Assembly (NCBI RefSeq): GCF_003610735.1
Contig: NZ_RAQM01000009.1
Location: forward strand, 62,001-126,000
Origin: Tenacibaculum lutimaris
GTDB lineage: Bacteria > Bacteroidota > Bacteroidia > Flavobacteriales > Flavobacteriaceae
DNA length: 64,000 nucleotides
Reading direction: 5' to 3'
Part shown: piece after piece, positions 7,751-16,178 of the stretch
Layout: each line of letters begins with the position of its first letter
Position numbering within the stretch: position 1 is the stretch's first letter
Translations under genes and position numbers: made by a program
The notes under the pieces: generated by a model
What the model saw: only the letters and a program-made list of their open reading frames with translations
Database searches by the model: none
What the model was told of the DNA's origin: nothing

Positions 7751-8287
7751 TTATAATACTTTATTTTGATGAAGAATTGCTAAGTTTTGAAGAAAGGTAT
7801 TTACAGCAATTGTCATTGAAGAAGCTGATATAGTTGCCCCTGAAATTGCCATAATATCTTTTTGATACTTCAATTTATCTTTTGATGTTTTACCGTTAAA
7901 TTGTTTTAACCAGCGCTTACTACCTATCTCTCCACCATAATCTTCACGGTAAATTAACACTTTAGTTTTTACTATAATTAAGTCTTTATCTAACAGAATT
8001 AAATAATCGAACTCATCAGTTTTACTCGGAGCTTTATCTACGTAGGCATACCCTATTAATTCGTTTTTTACAACAATCTTAAAAAGCTTTTCTCCTTCAA
8101 TTTTACGAACTAACAAATCGTTTACATCTTTTGAAATTTTTATTTCCTCTAAATCAAAAGTTTCTACCTCAAAAGTTTTACTAATTTCTTTTGTTACTTT
8201 CTTTTGTACATTTTTAGGAATGACAAGTGATAACAAGCTAAAAGAAGCTATAAACAGTACAAAAGGAAATAATAGTTGTTTTCTCAT
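7751..8287 (-). CDS. FMN-binding domain protein, exported and probably flavinylated
   Basis: A 178-residue protein with an N-terminal membrane anchor or signal (LLFPFVLFIASFSLLSLV). The C-terminal FMN_bind domain includes GEIGSKRWLKQF and ends in the flavinylation motif SGATISASS, whose Thr is the usual site of covalent FMN attachment by ApbE. Such domains act on the outer face of the inner membrane in electron transfer, as in RnfG and NqrC. Here it is much shorter and paired with a small membrane protein. No apbE is in the window. A TATTTTTG box ends 4 bases before the ATG, which would make the mRNA almost leaderless. Confidence 0.85.
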   Translation of the reverse strand: MRKQLLFPFVLFIASFSLLSLVIPKNVQKKVTKEISKTFEVETFDLEEIKISKDVNDLLVRKIEGEKLFKIVVKNELIGYAYVDKAPSKTDEFDYLILLDKDLIIVKTKVLIYREDYGGEIGSKRWLKQFNGKTSKDKLKYQKDIMAISGATISASSMTIAVNTFLQNLAILHQNKVL

Positions 8288-8291
8288 GTTA

Positions 8292-8299
8292 CAAAAATA
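8292..8299 (-). promoter_or_regulatory. -7 box (TATTTTTG) abutting the FMN-binding gene start
   Basis: Exact TAnnTTTG match on the minus strand, ending 4 bases before the start codon at 8287. If used, transcription begins at or next to the A of the ATG. No -33 TTG is seen at the usual distance. Confidence 0.4.
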
Positions 8300-8324
8300 T
8301 TAGAATTAGTCTAAATAAAAAACA

Positions 8325-8365
8325 AAAAACGAACCAAATTAACATAATTTGATTCGTCTTTTTAT
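8325..8365 (-). terminator. Terminator of the porin gene
   Basis: The arms around ACGAACCAAATTA and TAATTTGATTCGT form a 13-bp stem with one G-T type mismatch and a short loop. On the minus strand it is followed by a T-rich run. It ends the porin transcript and separates it from the FMN-binding operon. Confidence 0.75.
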
Positions 8366-8386
8366 TTAAGTATGTTTCAGGTTACA

Positions 8387-9589
8387 TTAGAACCAAACTC
8401 CGAAACCTAAGTTTAATTGTTTTATTGTTTGGCTACCTGCTACTGCATTATTCTTTAATTGGTAATCTGCCTTAAACGCAGCTCCTGGCGCTACTTTATA
8501 AGTTAAACCAAACGTCCACTCATCACGGTCATAAGCTAAGTTTTTGCTAATACCACCGTCTACTGCTGCATGTGTGTTATAGTCTTCATAACGAGCAAAA
8601 GCATATAATTGTTGCTTTTTAGTCATAGGTAATAAGTTATAAGCAGCTTCTAAATACCAACCCTGTAACTCACTTCCTAAGGCATCATCAGTATTATTCG
8701 TTTCATATAAGTTATTGTATGCTTCAGTATCCGATAAACTAGCATGAATAAACTGACCACGTGCAGTAAAACGTTGATATGCGTAACGAGCGTCTAAACC
8801 TAACATGGCAATTCCTACATCAGCACCGTCAATATCTTCAATTGCTCTATCAGATTGTGTTCTACCAAAATATCCTGATAATCCTAAACGTAAACCTGGT
8901 AACCCATAGTAATCTACTTTTCCAGAGAAGTTAATATTGTTCATTTTAGATTCAGCTCCTTTTTGGCGACCACCACGTAAACCGTTTTCTCCTCCTAATT
9001 TACCTGTATATTCTCCTGTAGCAGCATCATACGACCCTGTATTAAATCCGTTAAACATATAAGCTTGGTAACGTAAAGAAGCTTCATCCCATTTACCAGA
9101 TAACCCTAAACCAATTTCTCTCCAAGTAGTTGGTACAATTGCTTTATCCATACTTGGTCTTTCAACTCCATTAAATGTAGTTGGTTCGTGATACTCATTT
9201 ACAATACCCATTGGTACTAACATTAAACCTGCATTTACATTTAAATTATCTGTTAAACTATACTGTAAAAATGCTTGTTCAATGTAAACTTCTTTTACGT
9301 GTTCAAATTCAATTTCTGTAACAAATTGAGTTCTTTCATTAAACTTGTAACCAAATAACATTACAACTCTATGCACATCTAAATTTGCATTTTTTCCTGT
9401 TGCTCTATTGTAATGAACCTCACCATAACCACCTACTGTTAATCCTTGTTGACTTAAATTTGAAGATAAAAGGCGTTGCGCAGCATTTTGCTGTGTTTGT
9501 GGGTTAGTTGGGATACTATCTTTTGGAGCTGTTTGCGCTGACGCAAATAATGATGCTCCTGCTAATAAACCGAAAAATACTTTTTTCAT
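8387..9589 (-). CDS. Outer-membrane porin, OprO/OprP-like
   Basis: A 400-residue beta-barrel protein with a cleavable signal peptide (MKKVFFGLLAGASLFASAQ). Alternating amphipathic strands carry frequent aromatic girdle residues, and the chain ends in the C-terminal Phe (GFGVWF) recognised by the BAM complex. The segment LNVNAGLMLVPMGIVNEYHEP followed by TTWREIGLGLSG is typical of phosphate-selective-porin-like proteins of Bacteroidota. The true substrate cannot be read from sequence. It has its own -33/-7 promoter (9631-9660) and its own terminator. Confidence 0.85.
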   Translation of the reverse strand: MKKVFFGLLAGASLFASAQTAPKDSIPTNPQTQQNAAQRLLSSNLSQQGLTVGGYGEVHYNRATGKNANLDVHRVVMLFGYKFNERTQFVTEIEFEHVKEVYIEQAFLQYSLTDNLNVNAGLMLVPMGIVNEYHEPTTFNGVERPSMDKAIVPTTWREIGLGLSGKWDEASLRYQAYMFNGFNTGSYDAATGEYTGKLGGENGLRGGRQKGAESKMNNINFSGKVDYYGLPGLRLGLSGYFGRTQSDRAIEDIDGADVGIAMLGLDARYAYQRFTARGQFIHASLSDTEAYNNLYETNNTDDALGSELQGWYLEAAYNLLPMTKKQQLYAFARYEDYNTHAAVDGGISKNLAYDRDEWTFGLTYKVAPGAAFKADYQLKNNAVAGSQTIKQLNLGFGVWF

Positions 9590-9630
9590 TTTATTTAGAT
9601 TAATTTTAAACTATTTTTATTTTACGACCG

Positions 9631-9660
9631 CAAAATTAGTAGAGATAATCAATCTAACAA
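9631..9660 (-). promoter_or_regulatory. Porin promoter (TTG-N19-TAATTTTG)
   Basis: On the minus strand TTG (9658-9660) is followed after 19 bases by TAATTTTG (9631-9638), an excellent match to the Bacteroidota -33/-7 arrangement. It predicts a leader of about 35 bases. It is the best formed promoter in the window, as expected for an abundant porin. Confidence 0.75.
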
Positions 9661-9733
9661 ATTTTATTAAGATTTATTTTAAATAAAATTAACAGTTTTT
9701 AGTATTTAATTAATAAACAGTACTTTAAAATTT

Positions 9734-11284
9734 CTATCCTTTAAAAAAATTAACAATGGCTTTACGTATATCGTATGCTATTTCTTCTTTTTGAGGTGTA
9801 TATATATTAATAACTCCTTCACTTTTATCCGAAAGCATAGGTATATCAAGTCCTCTTAATAAATAATCTGAAAAGGCAACTGTATAAGTTTTGTCTTCTT
9901 GAAGCTTACCATTTTTAAGTATCCATTCTTCATTTTCTTTCTTAGCATTAAATCGTTGTAAATAAGCTCCTGTTCCAGAAGCTGCTTCTCCAAAATCTAA
10001 CACTTCTTTTAACAGACTTCCTTTGATCTCTACTTTTAAAACTTCTCCCCCATAAGGTAAAACTCTAAAAATATCAACGGCATTAACATTTCCTGCTAGT
10101 ATATCGTCTATTCTAACAGAACCTCCATTTACTAATGCACAATCAACCTCATTGTTATAGGCTAAGCTCATAGATTCTGCAATAATCTTCCCCATGTTTG
10201 TTTGTACAGTTCTAATTGTGCTTTCTCTTGCATCAAGTGGCTCTTTAGCTGTATATAAAACTTCGTAAGGATTAGAAACTACTTCTTGAATTTTATTTTG
10301 TAAAACAACCTGCCATTTATCAACTACAGCTTGTACTTTTTCATTTGAAACAATTAAATCATTAATTTCTTTTAACTCAGATTTAAATTGAGTTTTCTTT
10401 GTTGCTGGATCATATTCAAATCTATGAATATAAGCTGTTTTGGCATTTGCATCTGCTTTTGCTATTACTACCTCTCCTACTTTATCGTAGCTATTTGTGT
10501 GTTCGTGCCCTCCCATTATTAATGGTACATTAGGTAGTAATTTTGCTATTTCTTTGTCTTGCGTTAGCGAAGCGTGAGTTAAGCCAATAACTATATCTAC
10601 ATTGTCTTTAATCTCATTATATGCTCGCTTTATCTCTTCGTACATATCACCATAATATACATAACTCTTAGGATTAGAAGGAATACAAACACTTATAAAA
10701 CCTACCTTTAATTTTGTACCATCTGGATTTGTAAATTCTTTTATGTAAGAATCTTTTAAGCTATGTTTTTCTCCATCAATAGATTTATAAAAATATGAAT
10801 GCTCACCATCTCTATTATGTAAAACATTAGCAGAAATCCATTCAAATTTACTTTCATTTAATCTCGCTTGTAAGTTTGTATAACTTAAATCGAATTCATG
10901 ATTACCAAAAGCAACTACATCAAAGTTCATTGCATTCATTACTTCTACCATTTGCTTACCTCTAACACGTTCTCCATTATGTCTCATAGTTCCTATTAAA
11001 GATGGCGATAAAAAGTCTCCTGCTAAAACTAGCATTGTTTGCTCGTGTTCTTTAAGTAAATTTTGATGTACTGTTTCTACCCTTGCCATTCCTCCATATT
11101 TACCTCCTTGTATTGGAGCTATTTCATATACATCGTTTAGCTGAAGAATTGTAAAATACGTTTTATCAGCATCTTTTGTAAACTGATATTTGTTTGTAGA
11201 AGTGTTAGCTGTTTTTTTATTGGAGTTACAACTAACTATAAATAAGGTTATAAAAAGTACTAAAAGAATTCTAATCTGTTTCAT
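9734..11284 (-). CDS. 5'-nucleotidase / 2',3'-cyclic phosphodiesterase family lipoprotein
   Basis: A 516-residue lipoprotein (lipobox FIVSC, Cys19). Residues about 44-300 form the calcineurin-like metallophosphatase domain with metal-binding motifs ILQLNDVYE, LAGDFLSPS, FGNHEFD and GGHEHT. Residues about 340-490 form the 5'-nucleotidase C-terminal substrate domain (VNGGSVRIDDI, VLPYGGEV, FSDYLLRG). It removes phosphate from extracellular nucleotides for salvage. Some relatives in this phylum split the two domains into adjacent genes, but here they are fused. A TAAATTTG box lies at 11309-11316. Confidence 0.92.
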   Translation of the reverse strand: MKQIRILLVLFITLFIVSCNSNKKTANTSTNKYQFTKDADKTYFTILQLNDVYEIAPIQGGKYGGMARVETVHQNLLKEHEQTMLVLAGDFLSPSLIGTMRHNGERVRGKQMVEVMNAMNFDVVAFGNHEFDLSYTNLQARLNESKFEWISANVLHNRDGEHSYFYKSIDGEKHSLKDSYIKEFTNPDGTKLKVGFISVCIPSNPKSYVYYGDMYEEIKRAYNEIKDNVDIVIGLTHASLTQDKEIAKLLPNVPLIMGGHEHTNSYDKVGEVVIAKADANAKTAYIHRFEYDPATKKTQFKSELKEINDLIVSNEKVQAVVDKWQVVLQNKIQEVVSNPYEVLYTAKEPLDARESTIRTVQTNMGKIIAESMSLAYNNEVDCALVNGGSVRIDDILAGNVNAVDIFRVLPYGGEVLKVEIKGSLLKEVLDFGEAASGTGAYLQRFNAKKENEEWILKNGKLQEDKTYTVAFSDYLLRGLDIPMLSDKSEGVINIYTPQKEEIAYDIRKAIVNFFKG

Positions 11285-11308
11285 TTGATTTTACTTTAAA
11301 AAAGAAAC

Positions 11309-11316
11309 CAAATTTA
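11309..11316 (-). promoter_or_regulatory. -7 box (TAAATTTG) for the 5'-nucleotidase gene
   Basis: Exact TAnnTTTG match on the minus strand, 24 bases before the start codon. It lies inside the intergenic gap after the secreted protease gene, so the nucleotidase can be transcribed independently. Confidence 0.45.
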
Positions 11317-11322
11317 CAAATT

Positions 11323-12129
11323 CTAATGAAGATATTGGCGTGTGTTTTGTCGAATCATTCTTCTATATTCTACCAATTCTGGAAATTGGTAAAAGAAATT
11401 GATTTTCTTATGCGCAATCGTTCTAGGTTTTTTAATCTTAGGTCTTAGTACAAAGGCTGTCCAGCTTTCAACAATATCTTCTTCTGGACTTTCAGCAGCG
11501 TAATCTGTAAGGAACTCTGTTCTATTATTTAAATACAAGTCATATAATTTTTCAACACAATTCGCTTCAGTATAGCAGTATTTACGCTGAATTACATCCC
11601 AACGATTTAACAATGCTCCTTTCCAAAACAAATTAACAAACCTATTGATGTAACTATTTTTATACGCCTCTCCTTCTAAAGTTAAATACAACTCTCCTTC
11701 ATCTTGTAGTTTTTTATCGGTAGGACGTATTTGTGTTCTGTTTAAGGTAAGTAAATGTCCAAACTCGTGTACTAAAGTGTAAACAGACTCATGAAGTCTT
11801 TTTTTATCTTTAGAATAAAAGTTAACATCATTAACATCTATTTCTAGTTGCCATTTGTCATTTTTTGAACTCAAAGCCACCAAAGCACCTGTTTTTTCAT
11901 CAAGTCCGTCAGTCATTAAAACAATTCTCTTGATATATTTTTTGGTCAACTCTTGAGGGAAAATTCTATTGAATTCATTCCAATAATAAATGGCCAGTTG
12001 ATCGTTTTTAGATCTATTTCGTATTATTTCACCATTTTTCACACTCCATGTCCCTATTCTCTCACTATCTGTAGCTTGAGAAAAGGCTGAAAAAAAGAAA
12101 AAAAGAAAAATAATATGTATTAATTTCAT
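11323..12129 (-). CDS. Secreted zinc-metallopeptidase-like protein (HEFGH)
   Basis: A 268-residue protein with a signal peptide (MKLIHIIFLFFFFSAFSQA). The segment VYTLVHEFGHLLTL contains an HEXXH zinc-binding motif (His121, Glu122, His125). A possible third ligand is a Glu further on: ESPEEDIVESWTAF at about 217-230 resembles the downstream Glu of gluzincins. Four cysteines or fewer are present, two in CYTEANC. It is not a standard M-family member that I can name; relatives are annotated as putative zinc-binding metallopeptidases. It starts 6 bases after the HMG-CoA lyase gene ends, so they may share a transcript. Confidence 0.75.
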   Translation of the reverse strand: MKLIHIIFLFFFFSAFSQATDSERIGTWSVKNGEIIRNRSKNDQLAIYYWNEFNRIFPQELTKKYIKRIVLMTDGLDEKTGALVALSSKNDKWQLEIDVNDVNFYSKDKKRLHESVYTLVHEFGHLLTLNRTQIRPTDKKLQDEGELYLTLEGEAYKNSYINRFVNLFWKGALLNRWDVIQRKYCYTEANCVEKLYDLYLNNRTEFLTDYAAESPEEDIVESWTAFVLRPKIKKPRTIAHKKINFFYQFPELVEYRRMIRQNTRQYLH

Positions 12130-12135
12130 AATCTT

Positions 12136-12993
12136 TTAAAAAACTTCAAGTGCTTTATTATAGGCACTTTCAAAACTCATTGGTTTTATATTAGTTTCAA
12201 CTTTATTTGCTGTAAAATATGACAGTAATTTCTCTGTAGGCATATTACCTGTCAACTCATCTTTTGCCATTGGGCAACCTCCATATCCTTTTATAGCCCC
12301 ATCAAAACGTCTACAGCCTGCTTTGAAAGCACTATCTACTTTTTCGTGCCATTTGGTTGGTGTTGTATGAAGATGCGCTCCGAATTCAATTTGAGGATAG
12401 CTAGGTATTAAGTTTGAAAATAAATAATTTATATCTTCAGGTGTTGAACTTCCAATAGTGTCTGACAAAGATAATATCTTAACACCTAAGTTAGAAAGTT
12501 TCTCTGTCCATTCACCCACAATCTCCACATTCCAAGGATCACCATAAGGATTTCCAAACCCCATTGATAAATAAGCTACCACCTCTTTATTTGTTCTATT
12601 AGCTATCGTTAAAACTTCTTTTAACGTATCAATAGATTGTTCTATTGTTTTGTGTGTATTACGCATTTGAAAATTTTCAGAAATTGAGAAAGGATATCCT
12701 AAATAATCAATTTCTTCAAACTGTGATGCATCATTTGCCCCACGTACGTTAGCTATAATTGCTAAAAGTTTACTTGTAGTAGACGATAAATCTAATTTTG
12801 ACAAAACCTCTGCGGTATCTCTCATTTGAGGTATTGCCTTTGGTGACACAAAACTTCCAAAATCTATAGTATCAAACCCCACCTTTAACAGTGAGTTGAT
12901 GTATTTTGCCTTAGCTTCTGTAGGAATAAAATGACTTTTAATTCCTTGCATTGCATCTCTTGGGCATTCAATAATTTTAACACTGTTAACCAT
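12136..12993 (-). CDS. Hydroxymethylglutaryl-CoA lyase
   Basis: A 285-residue TIM-barrel enzyme that cleaves HMG-CoA to acetyl-CoA and acetoacetate, the last step of leucine breakdown. It has the N-terminal ECPRDAMQGIK motif, metal ligands His207/His209 in GAHLHTT and the active-site loop GYGGCPMAKDELTGN with catalytic Cys240. The PRDAMQ form in place of PRDGLQ is usual in flavobacterial copies. A TATATTTG box ends 5 bases before the ATG, predicting a leaderless or near-leaderless mRNA. No other leucine-degradation gene is adjacent. Confidence 0.93.
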   Translation of the reverse strand: MVNSVKIIECPRDAMQGIKSHFIPTEAKAKYINSLLKVGFDTIDFGSFVSPKAIPQMRDTAEVLSKLDLSSTTSKLLAIIANVRGANDASQFEEIDYLGYPFSISENFQMRNTHKTIEQSIDTLKEVLTIANRTNKEVVAYLSMGFGNPYGDPWNVEIVGEWTEKLSNLGVKILSLSDTIGSSTPEDINYLFSNLIPSYPQIEFGAHLHTTPTKWHEKVDSAFKAGCRRFDGAIKGYGGCPMAKDELTGNMPTEKLLSYFTANKVETNIKPMSFESAYNKALEVF

Positions 12994-12998
12994 TGTGT

Positions 12999-13006
12999 CA
13001 AATATA
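12999..13006 (-). promoter_or_regulatory. -7 box (TATATTTG) abutting the HMG-CoA lyase start
   Basis: Exact TAnnTTTG match on the minus strand with only 5 bases between it and the start codon at 12993. Use of this box would give a leaderless mRNA. Confidence 0.45.
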
Positions 13007-13194
13007 CATAATTTTGGCTCACTTCATCTAATTTAAGGTTGCTTCAAACCCTTACAAAAAAGAATCTCACAAATATTTAAATTCCAGCAACTTATAATCA
13101 AACCCCATAAAAAAACAGTCTCTTTTATCAAAAAAAGTTACTTTTATTGAAACAAACTGTAACAATTTAAAAGTTGAATTGTCTCTAGTATAGA

Positions 13195-13770
13195 ATGATT
13201 TCATTGGAGTCGCAAAAAACACATATCAACCAACTAATCGAACGCTGTAAGAAAAACGATAGCACTGCACAAATGCAGGTGTACAAAAGCTACTATAAAG
13301 CTATGTATAATACATCCTATCGTATTTTAAAAGATGAATTCGAAGCAGAAGATTTAATTCAAGAAGCTTTTTTAACTGCTTTCACAAAATTAAACTCTTT
13401 TAAAGGCGAAGTTACTTTTGGTGCTTGGTTAAAACGAATAGTTATTAATAAAAGTTTAACGCAACTAAAAAAGGTAACCCGATATGATGAAGTTAAAATG
13501 GATGTGATTCCGAATTATGAAATAGAAGAAGTTGAGATAGATTATAGCTCTCTTGAAGTACAAAGAGTACTAAGCTGTTTGCAAAGTTTAAAAGATAATT
13601 ACAGAATTGTATTGACTTTGAACTTAATTGAAGGCTATGATTATGAAGAAATAGCTCAGATATTGGATTATACTAACGAAAATGTGCGCACAACAATATC
13701 AAGAGCTAAAAAGAAATTAAAACAAGTATTGGTAAACGATACTAATAAAACACAAGGATATGGAGGATAA
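13195..13770 (+). CDS. ECF-type RNA polymerase sigma factor
   Basis: A 191-residue sigma70-family group 4 factor. Region 2 spans about residues 22-90 (YYKAMYNTSYRILKDEFEAED, IQEAFLTAF, TFGAWLKRIVINKS). Region 4 spans about 125-180 with the helix-turn-helix YDYEEIAQILDYTNENVRTTISRAKKKL. Its last 11 bases overlap the next gene, a membrane protein that is probably its anti-sigma factor, and two repeat-rich surface proteins follow, so the four form a single operon. It probably directs transcription of this operon and other envelope genes. Confidence 0.93.
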   Translation: MISLESQKTHINQLIERCKKNDSTAQMQVYKSYYKAMYNTSYRILKDEFEAEDLIQEAFLTAFTKLNSFKGEVTFGAWLKRIVINKSLTQLKKVTRYDEVKMDVIPNYEIEEVEIDYSSLEVQRVLSCLQSLKDNYRIVLTLNLIEGYDYEEIAQILDYTNENVRTTISRAKKKLKQVLVNDTNKTQGYGG

Positions 13771-14290
13771 ACTACATCAATTTTTTAAAGAAAATGATTT
13801 CGATGTTTTTGAACCTCATCAAGGACATTTAGAACGTTTTCAGCGTAAACTAGAAAATCCGAAGAGAAATAAAAAACCTTCAATTTTCTGGATGAGTATA
13901 GCTGCATCAATTGTATTAATGTTAGGTTTTTATCTTGGTAACTACCAGCAACAAAAAACATATACTCTAGCCGATGTTTCACCCAAAATGGCTGAAGCTC
14001 AAAACTTTTTTGTTACAACTCTAAACCAAGAATTAAAAGAAGTTGAACAGTTTAGAAGTTTAGAAACCGAAACAATTATTGAAGATTCATTAAATGAAAT
14101 TGAAGAACTAGAAGACCAATATAACTCTCTTGAAAAAGAGCTTTCTAAAAAAGAAAACAAACGTCAAATCATACGAGAAATGATACAAAATTATCAGCAA
14201 CGGTTAGATGTGTTAGAAAGGCTTCTTTTACAATTAGAGCAATTACAAAACCCAGCAAAATTAGAATTATTAGACGATGAAATTATATAA
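13760..14290 (+). CDS. Probable membrane anti-sigma factor with coiled coil
   Basis: A 176-residue single-pass membrane protein. Residues 1-40 are cytoplasmic and contain FEPHQGHLERFQRKLE, an N-terminal motif common in flavobacterial genes following ECF sigma factors. A membrane helix spans about 42-60. The periplasmic part, about 105-165, is a Glu/Lys/Gln-rich coiled coil. Its ATG overlaps the sigma factor gene by 11 bases, and its end overlaps the next gene by 14, showing translational coupling. The anti-sigma role is inferred from position and topology; no zinc-binding HXXXCXXC motif is present. Confidence 0.8.
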   Translation: MEDKLHQFFKENDFDVFEPHQGHLERFQRKLENPKRNKKPSIFWMSIAASIVLMLGFYLGNYQQQKTYTLADVSPKMAEAQNFFVTTLNQELKEVEQFRSLETETIIEDSLNEIEELEDQYNSLEKELSKKENKRQIIREMIQNYQQRLDVLERLLLQLEQLQNPAKLELLDDEII

Positions 14291-15353
14291 ACTACTTTTC
14301 TTATTCTTATTTATTCCTACCATTCTTATCGCTAACGATAGAAAACACGAAAAAAGCAAGAATATTAGCAAAACGTTTAACGTTAACAAAAACGCTACCT
14401 TATACATTAACAACAAATACGGAAATGTAAACGTAACTACATGGAATGAAAACCGTATAGAAATCAATGTTAAAATAACTGTAAAAGGTGATGATCTTTC
14501 AAGTGTTGAACGTAAATTAAAAGATATTGATATTCAATTTGAATCCACTCCTAGTTTAGTTGAGGCAAGAACTATCATAGAAAAAAGTAAATCTTCTTGG
14601 TCTTGGTGGGGAGGTAGCAACAATACGAATTATAAAATTAATTATTCGGTAAGGATGCCTATTACCAACAATGCTGACTTACACAATAAGTATGGAAATA
14701 TATACTTATTAGATAAACTTGAAGGAAAATCGAATATTAACTGTGATTACGGTAAAATTCAAATTGATCAATTACTAAATAATAACAACAATATTAGCTT
14801 AGATTATTGTGGTTCTTCTGAAATCAGCTATATGAAATCAGGAAATCTTAATGTTGATTATTCTAAATTAACTATTAGAAAATCTAACAACTTAAAAGTA
14901 AGTGCTGACTATTCAACCATAAAAATTGGAGAAGCCAATGACATTACATTTAATAGTGACTACGGAAGTATTTCTGCTGATGAAGCAACAAACGTAATAG
15001 GGAATTCTGATTACGCTAGTGTTAAAATAGGTACACTTAAAAAAGGCTTAAAAATTAATAGTGATTATGGTGGAATTAGAGTTCAAAACATCGTTAAAGG
15101 CTTTGATAAAATCGTTATTGATGGAAACCATGCTAGTATTAAATTAGGAACTAGTAGCAGTAATAATTTCAACTTTACAATCGATTTATCTTATGCTAGT
15201 TTTGGTTATCCTGAAAATGATGTTAAACTATACAAGAGTATCAAAAAAACAACTAAAAAGTATTACGAAGGTACTTTTGGTAAAGAAAATTCAAACTCAA
15301 ACATTACCATTAAATCTAACTACGGTGGTGTTTCCTTAAAATTAAATGATTAA
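14277..15353 (+). CDS. Exported repeat-rich beta-solenoid protein (DUF4097-like)
   Basis: A 358-residue exported protein (signal MKLYKLLFLFLFIPTILIA). After an N-terminal domain with NKYGNVNVTTW, a series of about ten units of roughly 20 residues each carry a Tyr-containing turn: NKYGNI, CDYGKI, VDYSKL, ADYSTI, SDYGSI, SDYASV, SDYGGI and finally SNYGGV. This matches the putative-adhesin DUF4097 type, predicted to be a right-handed beta-helix. It is translationally coupled to the anti-sigma gene and likely sits at the cell surface or in the periplasm as an output of the sigma system. Confidence 0.82.
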   Translation: MKLYKLLFLFLFIPTILIANDRKHEKSKNISKTFNVNKNATLYINNKYGNVNVTTWNENRIEINVKITVKGDDLSSVERKLKDIDIQFESTPSLVEARTIIEKSKSSWSWWGGSNNTNYKINYSVRMPITNNADLHNKYGNIYLLDKLEGKSNINCDYGKIQIDQLLNNNNNISLDYCGSSEISYMKSGNLNVDYSKLTIRKSNNLKVSADYSTIKIGEANDITFNSDYGSISADEATNVIGNSDYASVKIGTLKKGLKINSDYGGIRVQNIVKGFDKIVIDGNHASIKLGTSSSNNFNFTIDLSYASFGYPENDVKLYKSIKKTTKKYYEGTFGKENSNSNITIKSNYGGVSLKLND

Positions 15354-15375
15354 CCAACTTATAAATTATATTATT

Positions 15376-16104
15376 ATGAAAAAATTAGCAATTATATTAC
15401 TTACACTTACTTTCAGCTTACAAACGCAGGCACAAAGTTGGTGGAATTCTAAAAAAGTAAGAGGAAACGGAAATGTTACTACTGAAACACGTAATGTCGG
15501 TTCTTTTGATAAAGTAAGCTTAGGAGGATCTTTCGATGTGTACTTAGTTGAGGGTAACGAAGGAAAATTAACAATTGAAGGAGAAGAAAATGTTTTAAAA
15601 TATGTTGAAACTGAAGTTAAAAACGGAAAATTACACCTTGGCTTTAAAGACAACACTAACATTAGTATGACTAAAAAATTAACAATTACTGTTCCTTTTG
15701 AAAATCTAGAATCTGTTTCGCTAGGAGGATCGGGTAACATAATTGCTAAAAAACGTATTAAAGCAGATGAAGTATCTTTTGCTTTAGGAGGTTCTGGAAA
15801 TATTGTAGCTAATGTAGATGCTAATACTGTTAAGACTTCAATTGGAGGCTCAGGAAATATTAAACTAAAAGGGAAAACTGACTATTTAAAATGTTCTATT
15901 GGAGGTTCTGGAGATGTAAAAGCCTACGAATTAGATGCCAATTCTTTAAAAGCTAGTATTGCTGGATCTGGTGATGTACAAATTTCAGTTAAAAATAAAA
16001 TCAAAGCAACTGTAGTTGGATCTGGAAGCGTTTACTACAAAGGAAATCCATCTCAAATTGATAGTAACTCTTTAGGTTCTGGAGATGTTGTTGACAAAAA
16101 CTAA
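15376..16104 (+). CDS. Exported GIN-domain (DUF2807) protein
   Basis: A 242-residue protein starting at the ATG at 15376; the open frame extends to 15346, but only this start gives a proper signal peptide (MKKLAIILLTLTFSLQTQAQ). The head domain has FDKVSLGGSFDVYLVEG and LTIEGEENVL, typical of DUF2807. Repeated GGSGNI/GGSGDV units then build a beta-helix: SLGGSGNI, ALGGSGNI, SIGGSGNI, SIGGSGDV, SIAGSGDV and LGSGDV. It is the last gene of the sigma/anti-sigma operon and is followed by a strong terminator. Probably a surface or periplasmic structural protein. Confidence 0.88.
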   Translation: MKKLAIILLTLTFSLQTQAQSWWNSKKVRGNGNVTTETRNVGSFDKVSLGGSFDVYLVEGNEGKLTIEGEENVLKYVETEVKNGKLHLGFKDNTNISMTKKLTITVPFENLESVSLGGSGNIIAKKRIKADEVSFALGGSGNIVANVDANTVKTSIGGSGNIKLKGKTDYLKCSIGGSGDVKAYELDANSLKASIAGSGDVQISVKNKIKATVVGSGSVYYKGNPSQIDSNSLGSGDVVDKN

Positions 16105-16123
16105 ATTCAAGATTAACTACTAC

Positions 16124-16160
16124 AAAAAAGTCCGCTGTTCACGAACAGCGGACTTTTTAT
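16124..16160. terminator. Bidirectional terminator after the GIN-domain gene
   Basis: A near-perfect 16-bp stem (AAAAGTCCGCTGTTC / GAACAGCGGACTTTT) with a 2-base centre is followed by a T run. It serves the sigma operon on the + strand and valS on the - strand. Confidence 0.9.
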
Positions 16161-16178
16161 TTATTAAAAACGACTAAC

